Program-made: the position numbers and the translations under genes
In this document: positions 35,716 through 45,223 of the stretch, one piece after another
Layout: each line of letters begins with the position of its first letter
Position numbering within the stretch: position 1 is the stretch's first letter
Source: Clostridioides difficile CD160
Lineage (GTDB): Bacteria; Bacillota; Clostridia; Peptostreptococcales; Peptostreptococcaceae
Assembly: GCF_000449425.2 (NCBI RefSeq)
Contig: NZ_AVHW01000089.1
Location: 124,001-188,000, forward strand
Reading direction: 5' to 3'
Length of the DNA: 64,000 bases
The notes under the pieces: generated by a model
Seen by the model: the letters and a program-made list of their open reading frames with translations, nothing else
Told to the model about the DNA's origin: nothing
Database searches by the model: none

Positions 35716-36756
35716 ATGTCAGAAATTTTATTAGGAACAGGTTTACTTTTATTGGTTCTATGTTGTTTCACAATCTTTAGTTACAAAGCTCCATATGGTA
35801 TGAAAGCTATGGGAGCCTTAGCAAATGCTGCATGTGCTACTTTCTTAGTAGAGGCATTCAACCTTTCTTTACTTGGTGATGTTCTAGGTATGGAGTTTTT
35901 TAGAAGTGTTGGTGCTGCTAATGGTAGCCTTGGTGGAGTTGCTGCTGCTATACTTGTACCTTTGGCTTTAGGTGTATCTCCAGTTTATGCAGTTTTAATA
36001 GGATTATCTTGTTTAAAGTTTTCTATATTATCTGGATTTGTTGCTGGATACTTTGTTTCTTTCTTAATTAAGTTTATAGAGAAAAAAGTCCCACCTGGAG
36101 TAGATTTAGTAGTAGTAATCCTTTTATGTGCTCCACTATCTCGTTTTATAGCTTCAAATGTAGACCCATTAGTTAATAGTACACTATTACAAATTGGACA
36201 AGTTCTAATAGAAGCTACTAATATTAGCCCTATTATAATGGGAATTATATTGGGAGGTCTAATAACAGTAGTTGGAACATCTCCACTTAGTTCAATGGCT
36301 CTTACATCTATAATTGGTCTTACTGGTCTTCCTATGGCAATAGGAGCATTAGGAGCATTTGGTTCAGCTTTTATGAACTCAACACTATTTGCAAGATTGA
36401 AGTTAGGTTCTAAGAAAGACATTATATCTGTTGCTATTGAACCCCTGACTCAATCAGACATAATTTCAGCTAATCCAATACCAATATATTCTACTAATTT
36501 CTTTGGAGGAGCTTTTTCTGGTATTATTGTAGCTTTGATGGGCCTTGTAAATATGACACCAGGTACAGCTACACCTGTGGCTGGTTTTGCCATAATGTTT
36601 GCCTATAATCCAGTTAATCAAGTTCTTATAACAGCTGCACTATGTGCTTTATTTAATGTAATTGCAGGATTTGTAGGCTCAAAAATATTCAGTACCTTTA
36701 AGGTTCTTACTGCTGACAAAATACGTGGCACTGATGTAGAAGAAGAAATTGCTTAA
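35716..36756 (+). CDS. PfoR-like / PTS EIIC_2 family membrane protein
   Basis: 346 aa, eight to ten membrane segments. Resembles the PTS_EIIC_2 family, which includes PfoR of Clostridium perfringens: KAPYGMKAMGALANAACATF near the N-terminus, GSLGGVAAAILVPLALG, GTSPLSSMALTSIIGLTG, and GAFGSAFMNSTLF. No IIA, IIB or HPr gene is adjacent, so sugar transport is not shown. PfoR was named as a toxin regulator, but whether it acts directly is uncertain. Good AAGGAGG site, single gene, convergent with the UPF0210 gene. Confidence 0.78.
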   Translation: MSEILLGTGLLLLVLCCFTIFSYKAPYGMKAMGALANAACATFLVEAFNLSLLGDVLGMEFFRSVGAANGSLGGVAAAILVPLALGVSPVYAVLIGLSCLKFSILSGFVAGYFVSFLIKFIEKKVPPGVDLVVVILLCAPLSRFIASNVDPLVNSTLLQIGQVLIEATNISPIIMGIILGGLITVVGTSPLSSMALTSIIGLTGLPMAIGALGAFGSAFMNSTLFARLKLGSKKDIISVAIEPLTQSDIISANPIPIYSTNFFGGAFSGIIVALMGLVNMTPGTATPVAGFAIMFAYNPVNQVLITAALCALFNVIAGFVGSKIFSTFKVLTADKIRGTDVEEEIA

Positions 36757-36821
36757 AATTCATAAGATTTATAAATTTATATTTTAAGTTGATATTTTAA
36801 ACAGTAGAGTTTTATATTGTA

Positions 36822-36856
36822 GCAATTTTATTAATTGCAAGCGTTTTATTTTTTAT
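36822..36856 (+). terminator. Weak terminator of the PfoR-like gene
   Basis: GCAATT-TTATT-AATTGC hairpin, then AAGCG and a T-rich run. Confidence 0.5.
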
Positions 36857-37029
36857 TTATATTTATTATTATGTGTGTTGAATATTTAGATAAATTTTTA
36901 TTTTTTTATTTTTATTTAGTTTTTTATTTGGTTGATATATTGAACAGAAAAATTAGTATAATTACTATTGAATAACATAACGTTTAAAATACATAAAAAA
37001 TTTTATATTAATTAGATAGTATCAAAATA

Positions 37030-37070
37030 AAAGCGATATACAACTTTTTTACAAGGTTGTATATCGCTTT
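37030..37070 (-). terminator. Terminator of the ACT-UPF0210 operon
   Basis: AAAGCGATATACAAC/GTTGTATATCGCTTT perfect 15-bp stem; on the minus strand it is followed by TATTTTGAT. May also stop plus-strand readthrough. Confidence 0.82.
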
Positions 37071-37195
37071 ACTATTATAACAATCTTAACATATAAACTT
37101 TAAACTTATTGTTTTAATTATAATCTTATAATATCTAAATGTATTTGATTCTGTCATACAAATCTCTATCTAAATATTACTATATGTAAATATAC

Positions 37196-38551
37196 TTAAT
37201 TTTTAAATGAATGTATAGGAGCTGGAATTCTTCCTCCTCTTTGAGTAAACAACTCAGACGAATTTGTATTTATAGGCATTACTGGTGCTCGTCCTAAAAG
37301 ACCACCAAACTCTACCATGTCACCTACATCACATCCTGGAGCTGGTATAATTCTAACAGCTGTAGTCTTATTATTAATCATACCTATTGCTGCCTCGTCA
37401 GCTATCATAGCTCCAAGTGTACCTGCTGTAGTACTTCCTGGCACAGCTATCATATCAAGACCTACAGAACAAATAGCAGTCATTGCCTCAAGCTTATCTA
37501 TACTTAAAGCACCTTTAATAACAGCATCAATCATTCCCGCATCTTCTGATACTGGTATAAATGCACCACTAAGTCCTCCAACATGTGAACAAGCCATAAC
37601 TCCACCTTTTTTAACAGCATCATTTAAAAGAGCCAACGCTGCTGTAGTACCATGAGTACCAACAACTTCAAGACCCATTTCTTCTAATATATTTGCTACT
37701 GAGTCTCCAATAGCAGGTGTAGGAGCTAGTGATAAGTCTATTATTCCAAATGGTACATCCAACCTACTAGAGGCTTCTTTTGCTACCAATTGACCAACTC
37801 TTGTGATTTTAAATGCAGTCTTCTTAACTGTCTCTGCTACAACATCAAATGGTTCTCCTTTTACTTTTTCTAAAGCTCTTTTTACAACACCAGGACCACT
37901 TACACCAACATTTATTATCCTATCAGCTTCACCAACACCATGGAAAGCCCCTGCCATAAATGGATTATCTTCAACTGCATTACAGAATACTACTAGTTTT
38001 GCACAACCAAATCCCTTTGCATCTTTCGTTAATTCTGCAGTTTCTTTTATAATTTCTCCCATTTCTTTTACTGCATCCATGTTTATACCACATCTTGTCG
38101 AACCTACATTTACTGAGGCACATACCTTGTTTGTGCTTGCCAAAGCTTTTGGAATTGATTTAATTAATATCTTATCACCTTTTGTATATCCTTTTTGAAC
38201 CAATGCTGAGAATCCACCTATAAAATCTATACCTAAATCCTCTGCAGCTTTATCTAATGTCTGTGCAAACTTTACATAATCACTTTCATCTGTTGCACCT
38301 GCAATAATAGATATTGGAGTTACTGATACTCTCTTATTTACAATTGGAATACCATATTCACGCTCTATTTCTTTTCCCACTTTTACTAAATCTTTAGCAG
38401 AATTCATAATCTTGTTGTATATCTTCTCTCTAGCTTTATCTCCATCAGGGTCTATACAATCTAATAAAGAAATCCCCATAGTTATAGTTCTTATATCTAA
38501 TTGTTCTTCATCTATCATTTTGATTGTCTCAAGTATATTTCCTACATTCAC
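37196..38551 (-). CDS. UPF0210 / DUF711 family protein
   Basis: 451 aa. Conserved N-terminus [25 protein letters not shown] (shown in two parts: [10 protein letters not shown], then [15 protein letters not shown]), [40 protein letters not shown], and C-terminal [23 protein letters not shown]. The family's function is unknown; it is nearly always paired with an ACT-domain gene, as here. Start: GTG 38551 lies 8 bp after GGGAGG, whereas GTG 38560 falls inside that ribosome site. Confidence 0.86.
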   Translation of the reverse strand: MNVGNILETIKMIDEEQLDIRTITMGISLLDCIDPDGDKAREKIYNKIMNSAKDLVKVGKEIEREYGIPIVNKRVSVTPISIIAGATDESDYVKFAQTLDKAAEDLGIDFIGGFSALVQKGYTKGDKILIKSIPKALASTNKVCASVNVGSTRCGINMDAVKEMGEIIKETAELTKDAKGFGCAKLVVFCNAVEDNPFMAGAFHGVGEADRIINVGVSGPGVVKRALEKVKGEPFDVVAETVKKTAFKITRVGQLVAKEASSRLDVPFGIIDLSLAPTPAIGDSVANILEEMGLEVVGTHGTTAALALLNDAVKKGGVMACSHVGGLSGAFIPVSEDAGMIDAVIKGALSIDKLEAMTAICSVGLDMIAVPGSTTAGTLGAMIADEAAIGMINNKTTAVRIIPAPGCDVGDMVEFGGLLGRAPVMPINTNSSELFTQRGGRIPAPIHSFKN

Positions 38552-38577
38552 TATTCTCACCTCCCGATTACTGTTTT

Positions 38578-38847
38578 TTACAGATTATGCATTGAGTTAA
38601 ATATTTCTTCTCTTTGAATTTTTACATCTACTGATAACTCTTTTCCTCTATTTATTAAATCTTCAACCGTTTGCTCAAAAGAATTTAATGATTTCTCTAA
38701 ATCAACTATCATAATCATTGTAAAATACTCTTGTAATATCTTTTGTGAAATATCTACTATGTTAATATTTTGCTTGTATAACTCATCACTAATTCCTGCT
38801 ACTATACCTGGTTTGTCCTTTCCAATTACTGTTAAAATTGCTCTCAT
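38578..38847 (-). CDS. ACT-domain regulatory protein (UPF0237)
   Basis: 89 aa, a single ACT domain: [20 protein letters not shown], then [23 protein letters not shown] domains bind small ligands such as amino acids. It presumably acts with the UPF0210 protein encoded 26 bp downstream; no DNA-binding part is present. GGGAGG precedes the ATG. Confidence 0.88.
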   Translation of the reverse strand: MRAILTVIGKDKPGIVAGISDELYKQNINIVDISQKILQEYFTMIMIVDLEKSLNSFEQTVEDLINRGKELSVDVKIQREEIFNSMHNL

Positions 38848-39085
38848 AATAATATCCTCCCTTATTTTTTTATAAATCTTACATTTTCACAAATTGAACT
38901 ATTTATTAGCATATATTTCATTTATTTGTTAGTAAATCACTTTTTATGTATATATTTAATATATTTTAATACCTATACCTTCATTTGTCAATTTTTTTTC
39001 AATATTCTATTATTTTTATACTATTTAATCAAATTATATATAATACTCATTTTATTGATAAAAATATATAGTTTTCATAATAATG

Positions 39086-39130
39086 AAAGGTATCACTTAA
39101 CAAACTTATAATTTGTTAAATAATACCTTT
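39086..39130 (-). terminator. Terminator after the surface-protein triplet
   Basis: AAAGGTATTA/..ATACCTTT with an inner TTAACAAA/TTTGTTAA stem; ends TTTCATTATT on the minus strand, 7 bp after the last gene. Confidence 0.78.
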
Positions 39131-39137
39131 CTAAAAA

Positions 39138-41099
39138 TTATTTTTTTATTTGTATGAATCTAATTATATTTTTTCTTGTGCTAGGATTTACAATCAAAAT
39201 AGAGCAAAACATGGTTAAACTTAACACTCCAATTAAAATGAAACTATCTTTCTCAAAGCTATATTTTTTAGTTGATAATTTAGTATTAGTTTTATCTGTT
39301 TTTTCGTTATTACCATTTACTTGATTATTTAGTTTTGATTGATGATTATTATTTATATCTAAATTATCTTTATAAAAATCTTTATTATAAAAATATGACT
39401 GATTATTAGTGCTAAATACAGACTTTTGCTTTAAGCCTTTATTCCCATTTTCTAAAATAAAACTTTTGTTAGATTTATCCTCATTTTTTAACTCATTTTC
39501 ATTTTTTAAAATATCGTCTTTTTCTTTGTCATTGCCTATACTACTATCATCTTTGTCCTTTGGGGGATTTTTATTTGTAGTACTGCTAGAGCCAGACTCT
39601 ATATTATCATCATTTGGAGTATTAGGAGTTTTCTCATCATTATTACTATTGTTATCATCTTTATCTTTATTATCACTATTTAGATTACCATTATTATCTT
39701 CTTCTCTATCTGGGTCATCTCTTCCTCCTCCTCCACGGTCACCACCAGCATCTTCATTTTCTTGTTCATCATCTGGTGTGATTTGATTATTACCTCCTCC
39801 TAACACAAATCCAGGTTTTAAAAATATATTTGAATACCCATCTCTTAATCCACCTTCTACTTTCACTCTAAAGCATCTCAACTTAAAATCTTCAAAATCA
39901 ATTACAACTTGGTCTGTGATATACTCTAATTCACTACTTATCCAGTTTATACCATCATCGGAATACTCCACAAATACTTTTTTTGCATTATATGGCATAT
40001 CATAGGCTAAAGCAGCTGTATAACCATTTTCCCGATTTCTAAAATACACAATTAAATTATTTATAGGCTCTTTATTTCTAATATAGATATTTATAACTGG
40101 AAAGACATCTTGATTTAATACTATATTTTTTTCATTCAGAAGATTTTCATCAAATTTACCTCTTATAACAAACTCTAAATTTTTTTTTAAATCAGTATAG
40201 TAATTTGATAAATCCCACTCTACATTTATATCTGCAATTTTTCCACTCGAAGTTTTTAAACTTACTTCTTTTGGAAGTTCTACGTCCTCAATTTTATCAT
40301 CTTTTGTTAATATCAATTCCTCTTCAAATACACTAATGCCTCTAAGATTACATCTTATAATATTATAATCTTCATCTTGTGGTATGTCTGGCATTATTAC
40401 ATTCCCATCACCAATGATATAAACACTCTTAGTTTTTGATACAATTGATTCGCCTTTTGTATTATTTGCTATTGTATTTTGTTGGTTATTCTTATTAACA
40501 ATTACTGATGTATCCTCTATTTCCACCTCTCCATTACAGTAAATACCCACAGCATCTTTTCCATTAACTTCAATTATTTTAGATTCTACTTTGATATCAT
40601 TTTCTGAATAAATTCCTATTGCATTTTCTCCACTTGCATGTATTTTACCAGTTTTTCCATAGTATGTAGCTATATCTAATTCAGCATCTTTCTCTATATA
40701 TAAAGCAGTTCCATTTAAAGCAATTATATTATCTATTCCTATCTTTAACTTCCCACCTTTTTCTACATGTATTACACCTTCACTTCCACCTTCTCCAACT
40801 ATATCCAATTTATTTCCTTCAATAGCAAAATAACCATTATTTTTTACAAGTAATTTGTACTGATTTGTATCTATTGTAATATTAGTTCCATATGGGATGC
40901 TGAAATCAAAATAATCATCTATTACCATATCACATGTAAGAGTATAAACTATGTCTCCCTCATTATCTTCATTTTTTACAATCCAATTTTTAAAATCCTC
41001 CAAACAATTGTCTTCTTGTGAAAAACTCTTTTTTGGTAAAATTATAAAAATAATTACTAATAAAGTTATAAGAACAAATATACTATTTTTTTTATTCAT
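39138..41099 (-). CDS. Secreted, C-terminally anchored protein, paralogue 3 of 3, unknown function
   Basis: 653 aa. Signal peptide (about 1-27, ending SFSQ). Beta-rich domain about 50-210 of short repeated strands (TNITIDTNQYKLLV, GIHAS-type turns GENAIGIYSEND, GKDAVGIYCNGE), suggestive of a beta-helix. A second domain, about 240-435, ends FKLRCFRVKVEGGLRDGYSN. Then an acidic GDRGGGGRDDPDR motif, an Asn/Asp/Ser/Lys-rich linker (about 450-620) and a C-terminal membrane helix with a basic tail. No sortase motif. Closely similar to the next two genes upstream, 24 bp apart. Not recognised as any named family. Confidence 0.82.
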   Translation of the reverse strand: MNKKNSIFVLITLLVIIFIILPKKSFSQEDNCLEDFKNWIVKNEDNEGDIVYTLTCDMVIDDYFDFSIPYGTNITIDTNQYKLLVKNNGYFAIEGNKLDIVGEGGSEGVIHVEKGGKLKIGIDNIIALNGTALYIEKDAELDIATYYGKTGKIHASGENAIGIYSENDIKVESKIIEVNGKDAVGIYCNGEVEIEDTSVIVNKNNQQNTIANNTKGESIVSKTKSVYIIGDGNVIMPDIPQDEDYNIIRCNLRGISVFEEELILTKDDKIEDVELPKEVSLKTSSGKIADINVEWDLSNYYTDLKKNLEFVIRGKFDENLLNEKNIVLNQDVFPVINIYIRNKEPINNLIVYFRNRENGYTAALAYDMPYNAKKVFVEYSDDGINWISSELEYITDQVVIDFEDFKLRCFRVKVEGGLRDGYSNIFLKPGFVLGGGNNQITPDDEQENEDAGGDRGGGGRDDPDREEDNNGNLNSDNKDKDDNNSNNDEKTPNTPNDDNIESGSSSTTNKNPPKDKDDSSIGNDKEKDDILKNENELKNEDKSNKSFILENGNKGLKQKSVFSTNNQSYFYNKDFYKDNLDINNNHQSKLNNQVNGNNEKTDKTNTKLSTKKYSFEKDSFILIGVLSLTMFCSILIVNPSTRKNIIRFIQIKK

Positions 41100-41123
41100 T
41101 TTTTTCTCCTATTTATTCTTCTG

Positions 41124-43088
41124 TTAAGTAAAATTATGTCTCTTTAAAGTATTTTTTTTATTCATTTTTAATCTTATAAATTTATCTATATATTTTATAA
41201 TGCCCTTATTTACTACTACCATTGAAAATAACATGGTCAAAACTATGAGTCCAACTCCAATTACAATCCCATTTTTAGAATTCTGAGTCTTATCATATGA
41301 TTTTAAAACAGTTTTTAGTTTATCATTAGAATCACCTATTTCAATTCCCTCTGTTTTACTTAATATTATTTTATCTTTAGATGTGTTTTGGAAAGATTCA
41401 TTATTTTCCTTATAACTTTCTTTTAAGCTTTGCTCTAAACTATTTTTAAATTTACTTTCCTCAATCAAGTTGTTATTTTTATTATTATTGACATTTTCAT
41501 CATTTATTTCTTTATGTACATTTTTATCTGTTTCAGTATATTTTTCATGTGACTTATCGCTTTTTTCATCTTGTTGATTACTATTTGTTTCTTCACCATT
41601 ATCTTCTATGACTTTATTAGAATCTAATGGATTTTGCCCATTATCATTGTTATTTTTATTATTTCCACCTGAGGTAACCTTATTGTCATCTCTATCTGGG
41701 TCATCTCTTCCTCCTCCTCCACGGTCACCACTATCATCATCAGCCTCTTGTTCATCGTCTGGTGTAATTTGATTATTTCCTCCTCCAATTACAAATCCAG
41801 GCTTTAAAAATACATTTGAATATCCTTCTCTCAGTCCACCTTCTACTTTTATCCTAAAACATCGTAACTTAAAATCTTCAAAGTCAAGTATAACCTGATT
41901 GCTAATATTTTCTAACTCTTCACTTACCCAATTTACACCATCATCTGAATATTCTACAAACACTTTTTTAGCACTATATGGCATACTATACTCTAGTGTA
42001 GCTAGATAACCATTTTTAAAATTTAAGAAAGATACTTTTAAATCCTCTATAGGTTCTTTATTAGCAACATAAACATGTAAAATAGGAATAACATCATTGT
42101 TTACAATTATGTTATTCTCATCTAAATCGTCTTTTTTAAATTTACCTATTACAGTAAATTCTGTATTCTCATTTAAATCATTATAATAGTTTGATAAATC
42201 CCACTCTACATCTAAATCTATAGAATTCATACTAGAAGTTCTTAAACGTACTTTTTCTGGTAATATTATGTCTTCTACTTTGTCTTCTTTTGATATACTC
42301 ACTTCTTTCTCAAAAGCTCTAACCCCTCTATAATTACATCTTATAATATTATAATTTTTATTCTGAGATATATCTGGAGTTATTATATTTTTTTGTCCAA
42401 TAACATAAACATCAGTAGCTTCTGATACAATTGCTTCTTCCTTTTTATTTTCCAATAATATGTTTTGTTTCTTATTAACACTATTTGCAATTATTGAAGT
42501 GTTTTCTATTTCTACTTCTCCCCTGCAATAGATTCCTATTGCATTTTCTCCATTAACTTCAATTATTTTAGAATACACTCTGATATCATTTTCTGAATAA
42601 ATTCCTATTGCATTTTCTCCACTTGCTTTTATATGTCCAACTTTATCATAATATGTATCTATACTCAAATTCGCATCTTTTTCAACATATAAAGCAGTTC
42701 CATTCAATGCAACTATATTATCTATTCCTATATTTAATTTTCCTCCTCGTTCTACATGTATTACACCTTCATTTCCACCTTCTCCAATTATGTTTAGCTT
42801 ATTACCATTAATTTTAAAATGACCTTTATCCTTTATAAGTATTTTGTATTGATTTGTATCTATTGTAATATTAGTTCCATATGGAATACTAAATTCAAAA
42901 TAATTGTCTATTACCATATCACAAGGAAGAGTGTAAACTATTTCTTCTTTATTATTTTTATTTTTTATAACCCAATTTTTAAAATCTTCTAAACAATTAT
43001 TATCTTGCGAAAAACTCTTGTTTGGTAAAATTACGAAAATTATAATTAACAAATTTATAAGCACAAAAACTTTACTTATTTTATTCAT
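41124..43088 (-). CDS. Secreted, C-terminally anchored protein, paralogue 2 of 3, unknown function
   Basis: 654 aa with the same plan as its neighbours: signal peptide ending NKSFSQ, conserved NCLEDFKNW, beta-strand repeats (GENAIGIYSEND and GENAIGIYCRGE in tandem), the FVEYSDDGVNWVSEELE domain, GDRGGGGRDDPDR, a long Asn/Lys/Glu-rich linker, and a C-terminal membrane helix (GIVIGVGLIVLTMLFSMVVV) with lysine-rich tail. ATG 43088 follows TTGGAG by 6 bp; the TTG at 43100 overlaps that site. The linker is where the three copies diverge most. Confidence 0.82.
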   Translation of the reverse strand: MNKISKVFVLINLLIIIFVILPNKSFSQDNNCLEDFKNWVIKNKNNKEEIVYTLPCDMVIDNYFEFSIPYGTNITIDTNQYKILIKDKGHFKINGNKLNIIGEGGNEGVIHVERGGKLNIGIDNIVALNGTALYVEKDANLSIDTYYDKVGHIKASGENAIGIYSENDIRVYSKIIEVNGENAIGIYCRGEVEIENTSIIANSVNKKQNILLENKKEEAIVSEATDVYVIGQKNIITPDISQNKNYNIIRCNYRGVRAFEKEVSISKEDKVEDIILPEKVRLRTSSMNSIDLDVEWDLSNYYNDLNENTEFTVIGKFKKDDLDENNIIVNNDVIPILHVYVANKEPIEDLKVSFLNFKNGYLATLEYSMPYSAKKVFVEYSDDGVNWVSEELENISNQVILDFEDFKLRCFRIKVEGGLREGYSNVFLKPGFVIGGGNNQITPDDEQEADDDSGDRGGGGRDDPDRDDNKVTSGGNNKNNNDNGQNPLDSNKVIEDNGEETNSNQQDEKSDKSHEKYTETDKNVHKEINDENVNNNKNNNLIEESKFKNSLEQSLKESYKENNESFQNTSKDKIILSKTEGIEIGDSNDKLKTVLKSYDKTQNSKNGIVIGVGLIVLTMLFSMVVVNKGIIKYIDKFIRLKMNKKNTLKRHNFT

Positions 43089-43142
43089 ATTGTTCTCCAA
43101 TTAACTTTTTTAATAATATTAAAATTTTTCAAACGATTTTAT

Positions 43143-45071
43143 CTACTTTTTATATTTTATAAATTTATTTACATATTTTATGATACAAGGATTTATTGCT
43201 ACTATTGAAAATAACATAGTTGAAACTACAATTCCAAATCCAATAGCAATTCCATCTTGAAAATTATGAGTTTTACTATGCGAGTTAGAAGTAGAGTTTA
43301 GTCTATTATTAAATTTACCTACTTGAAAAGTGTCTTTTTCATTTGATATTTTTTTATCATCAGTTGTGTTTTTATATGCTTGATTTTCTTCATAGTCTCT
43401 TTTTAATATTTGAATTAAACTCTTATTAGACTTATTTATAATAGTTAAATCATCATTCTTAACACCATTATCTCTGTTATTAGTGTTAGTATTATTCTTT
43501 TCTTTCTCTTTCTCTATAATCTCTTTGTCAGACTTATCATTTCTTTCATCTTCTTGATTAATATTGTCTTTTTCTTCATTATTAGAATCTGTTATGCTAT
43601 TAGAATCTTCAGGAACTGCTTCATCAACACTATCATTTTCCTTACCACTATCTAAAGTAAGTCCATCATTTTCTCTATCTGGGTCATCTCTACCACCACC
43701 GCCACGGTCACCATCAATATCATCATTTCCCCGTTCATCATCTGGTGTCTCTTGATTGTCACCACCCCCCATTATAAATCCTGGTTTAAAAACCATATTT
43801 GAATAACCTTCTTTTAATCCGCCTTCCACTCTTACTCTAAAACAACGTAGCTTAAAATCTTCAAAGAAAAGTATAGCTTGGTCTCTAATATCTTCCTGTT
43901 CCTCAGATGTCCAATTGATTCCATCTACTGAATATTCAACAAAAACTTTATTTGCATTGTATGGCATATCAAAATACAAGACAGCTACATATCCATCTCT
44001 TGTGTTTTGATAATCTAATTCCAAATTATCTATTGGTTTTTTCTCTGCAACAGATATGTCCAAAATAGGAACAACATCATCATTTACTACAATTTTTTCT
44101 CTATTTAATGTTTCTATTTTAAACTTTCCTGTTATACTAAAAGTTTCTTCTTTTTTCAACTTTTCATAATAATCAGTAAAATCCCACTCTACATCTATAT
44201 CAAGTTGATTACCACTAGATGTTTCTAATACCATATCTTTCGGAAATTTTATATCTTCTATTTTATCATCTTTACTTACTTTTATTTCTTCACTAAATAC
44301 ATCAATTCCCCTCTGACAACATGTTATAATATTATAGCCAGAATCTTCAGATATAGCTGGTATAAGCTCATTAGAGTTATCAATTATATAAACTTTCTTG
44401 CTTTCTGATACAATTGATTGTACAGCCTTATTATTAGCTCTTAATAATCCATTTTCTTTGTTACTACTATAGGCTTTTATTGAAGATTCTTCTATCTCAA
44501 CATCACCTTTAGAATAAACACCTATAGCACTCTCTCCATTCACTTCAATATCCTTATTTAATATTCTAATATCATTTTCAGTATAAATTCCTATTGCATC
44601 TTTTCCATTTGCCTTTATTTTTTCAACAGATTCATAGGATGATTTAATATATAAGTCTCCTCCTTCTTCAACGTATAAGGCTGTCCCATCGGTAGCAATT
44701 ATGTTATTTATACCGATACTTATACTTCCACCAGTTTCTACATGTATTACTCCTTCTTTTCCTCCTTCACCTATTATATTTAGTTCATTATCATCAATAA
44801 TAAATCTCCCATGATTTTTTATCAGTATTTTATATTTGTTGGTATCTATTGTAAAATTACTGTCATAAGGAATATAAAATCTAAACTCTTCGTCTATTAC
44901 CATATCACAAGAAAGAGTATAAACTATTTCTTCTTTATTATTTTTATTTTCTTGAACCCACCTTTCAAAATCTTCAAAACAATTATCCTCTTGTCCAAAG
45001 ACCTTGTTTGGAGAAATTACAAAACAGAGTATTATTATGCTTACAAAAATAAATATTTCAGACTTCTTCAT
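43143..45071 (-). CDS. Secreted, C-terminally anchored protein, paralogue 1 of 3, unknown function
   Basis: 642 aa, first gene of the tandem set. Signal peptide (about 1-26, ending KVFGQ), NCFEDFERW, beta-strand repeats (GKDAIGIYTEND, GESAIGVYSKGD), FVEYSVDGINWTSEEQED domain, GDRGGGGRDDPDR, acidic Asn/Asp/Lys linker and C-terminal helix (GIAIGFGIVVSTMLFSIVAI) with KKYK-type tail. It is the most divergent of the three. A TTGACA promoter lies between it and the spoIVA terminator, so the triplet is probably its own operon. The topology predicts a protein held at the outer face of the membrane, either of the cell or of a spore compartment. Confidence 0.82.
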   Translation of the reverse strand: MKKSEIFIFVSIIILCFVISPNKVFGQEDNCFEDFERWVQENKNNKEEIVYTLSCDMVIDEEFRFYIPYDSNFTIDTNKYKILIKNHGRFIIDDNELNIIGEGGKEGVIHVETGGSISIGINNIIATDGTALYVEEGGDLYIKSSYESVEKIKANGKDAIGIYTENDIRILNKDIEVNGESAIGVYSKGDVEIEESSIKAYSSNKENGLLRANNKAVQSIVSESKKVYIIDNSNELIPAISEDSGYNIITCCQRGIDVFSEEIKVSKDDKIEDIKFPKDMVLETSSGNQLDIDVEWDFTDYYEKLKKEETFSITGKFKIETLNREKIVVNDDVVPILDISVAEKKPIDNLELDYQNTRDGYVAVLYFDMPYNANKVFVEYSVDGINWTSEEQEDIRDQAILFFEDFKLRCFRVRVEGGLKEGYSNMVFKPGFIMGGGDNQETPDDERGNDDIDGDRGGGGRDDPDRENDGLTLDSGKENDSVDEAVPEDSNSITDSNNEEKDNINQEDERNDKSDKEIIEKEKEKNNTNTNNRDNGVKNDDLTIINKSNKSLIQILKRDYEENQAYKNTTDDKKISNEKDTFQVGKFNNRLNSTSNSHSKTHNFQDGIAIGFGIVVSTMLFSIVAINPCIIKYVNKFIKYKK

Positions 45072-45127
45072 CTTCTACTCCTAATATTTTAATATAATAA
45101 TGTTGAAAAACGTATCTTATATATTTA

Positions 45128-45156
45128 ATTTTTCCATAATTAGAACTTATTGTCAA
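45128..45156 (-). promoter_or_regulatory. Possible promoter of the surface-protein triplet
   Basis: TTGACA (45156-45151) with AAAAAT (45133-45128) 17 bp downstream on the minus strand, just after the spoIVA terminator. The -35 is perfect, the -10 only 4 of 6. Confidence 0.45.
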
Positions 45157-45170
45157 TTTTTATAAATAAA

Positions 45171-45217
45171 AAGCTACTTACTAAAGTAAACAAGTGTTTA
45201 ACTTTAATAAGTAGCTT
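45171..45217 (-). terminator. Terminator of spoIVA
   Basis: AAGCTACTTA/TAAGTAGCTT with inner TAAAGT/ACTTTA pairing, followed by TTTTTATTTAT on the minus strand, 7 bp after the spoIVA stop. Confidence 0.88.
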
Positions 45218-45223
45218 ATATTC

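Larger units (their letters stand above)
36757..37195. other. Gap after the PfoR-like gene
   Basis: 439 bp, no gene seen. Contains the two terminators listed separately and a T-rich tract on the plus strand (about 36893-36930). Confidence 0.6.

Noticed and set aside
39138-45071. Sortase (LPxTG or S/PPxTG-like) anchors in the triplet proteins
   Set aside because: None is visible before the C-terminal helices; the helix itself is the likely anchor.
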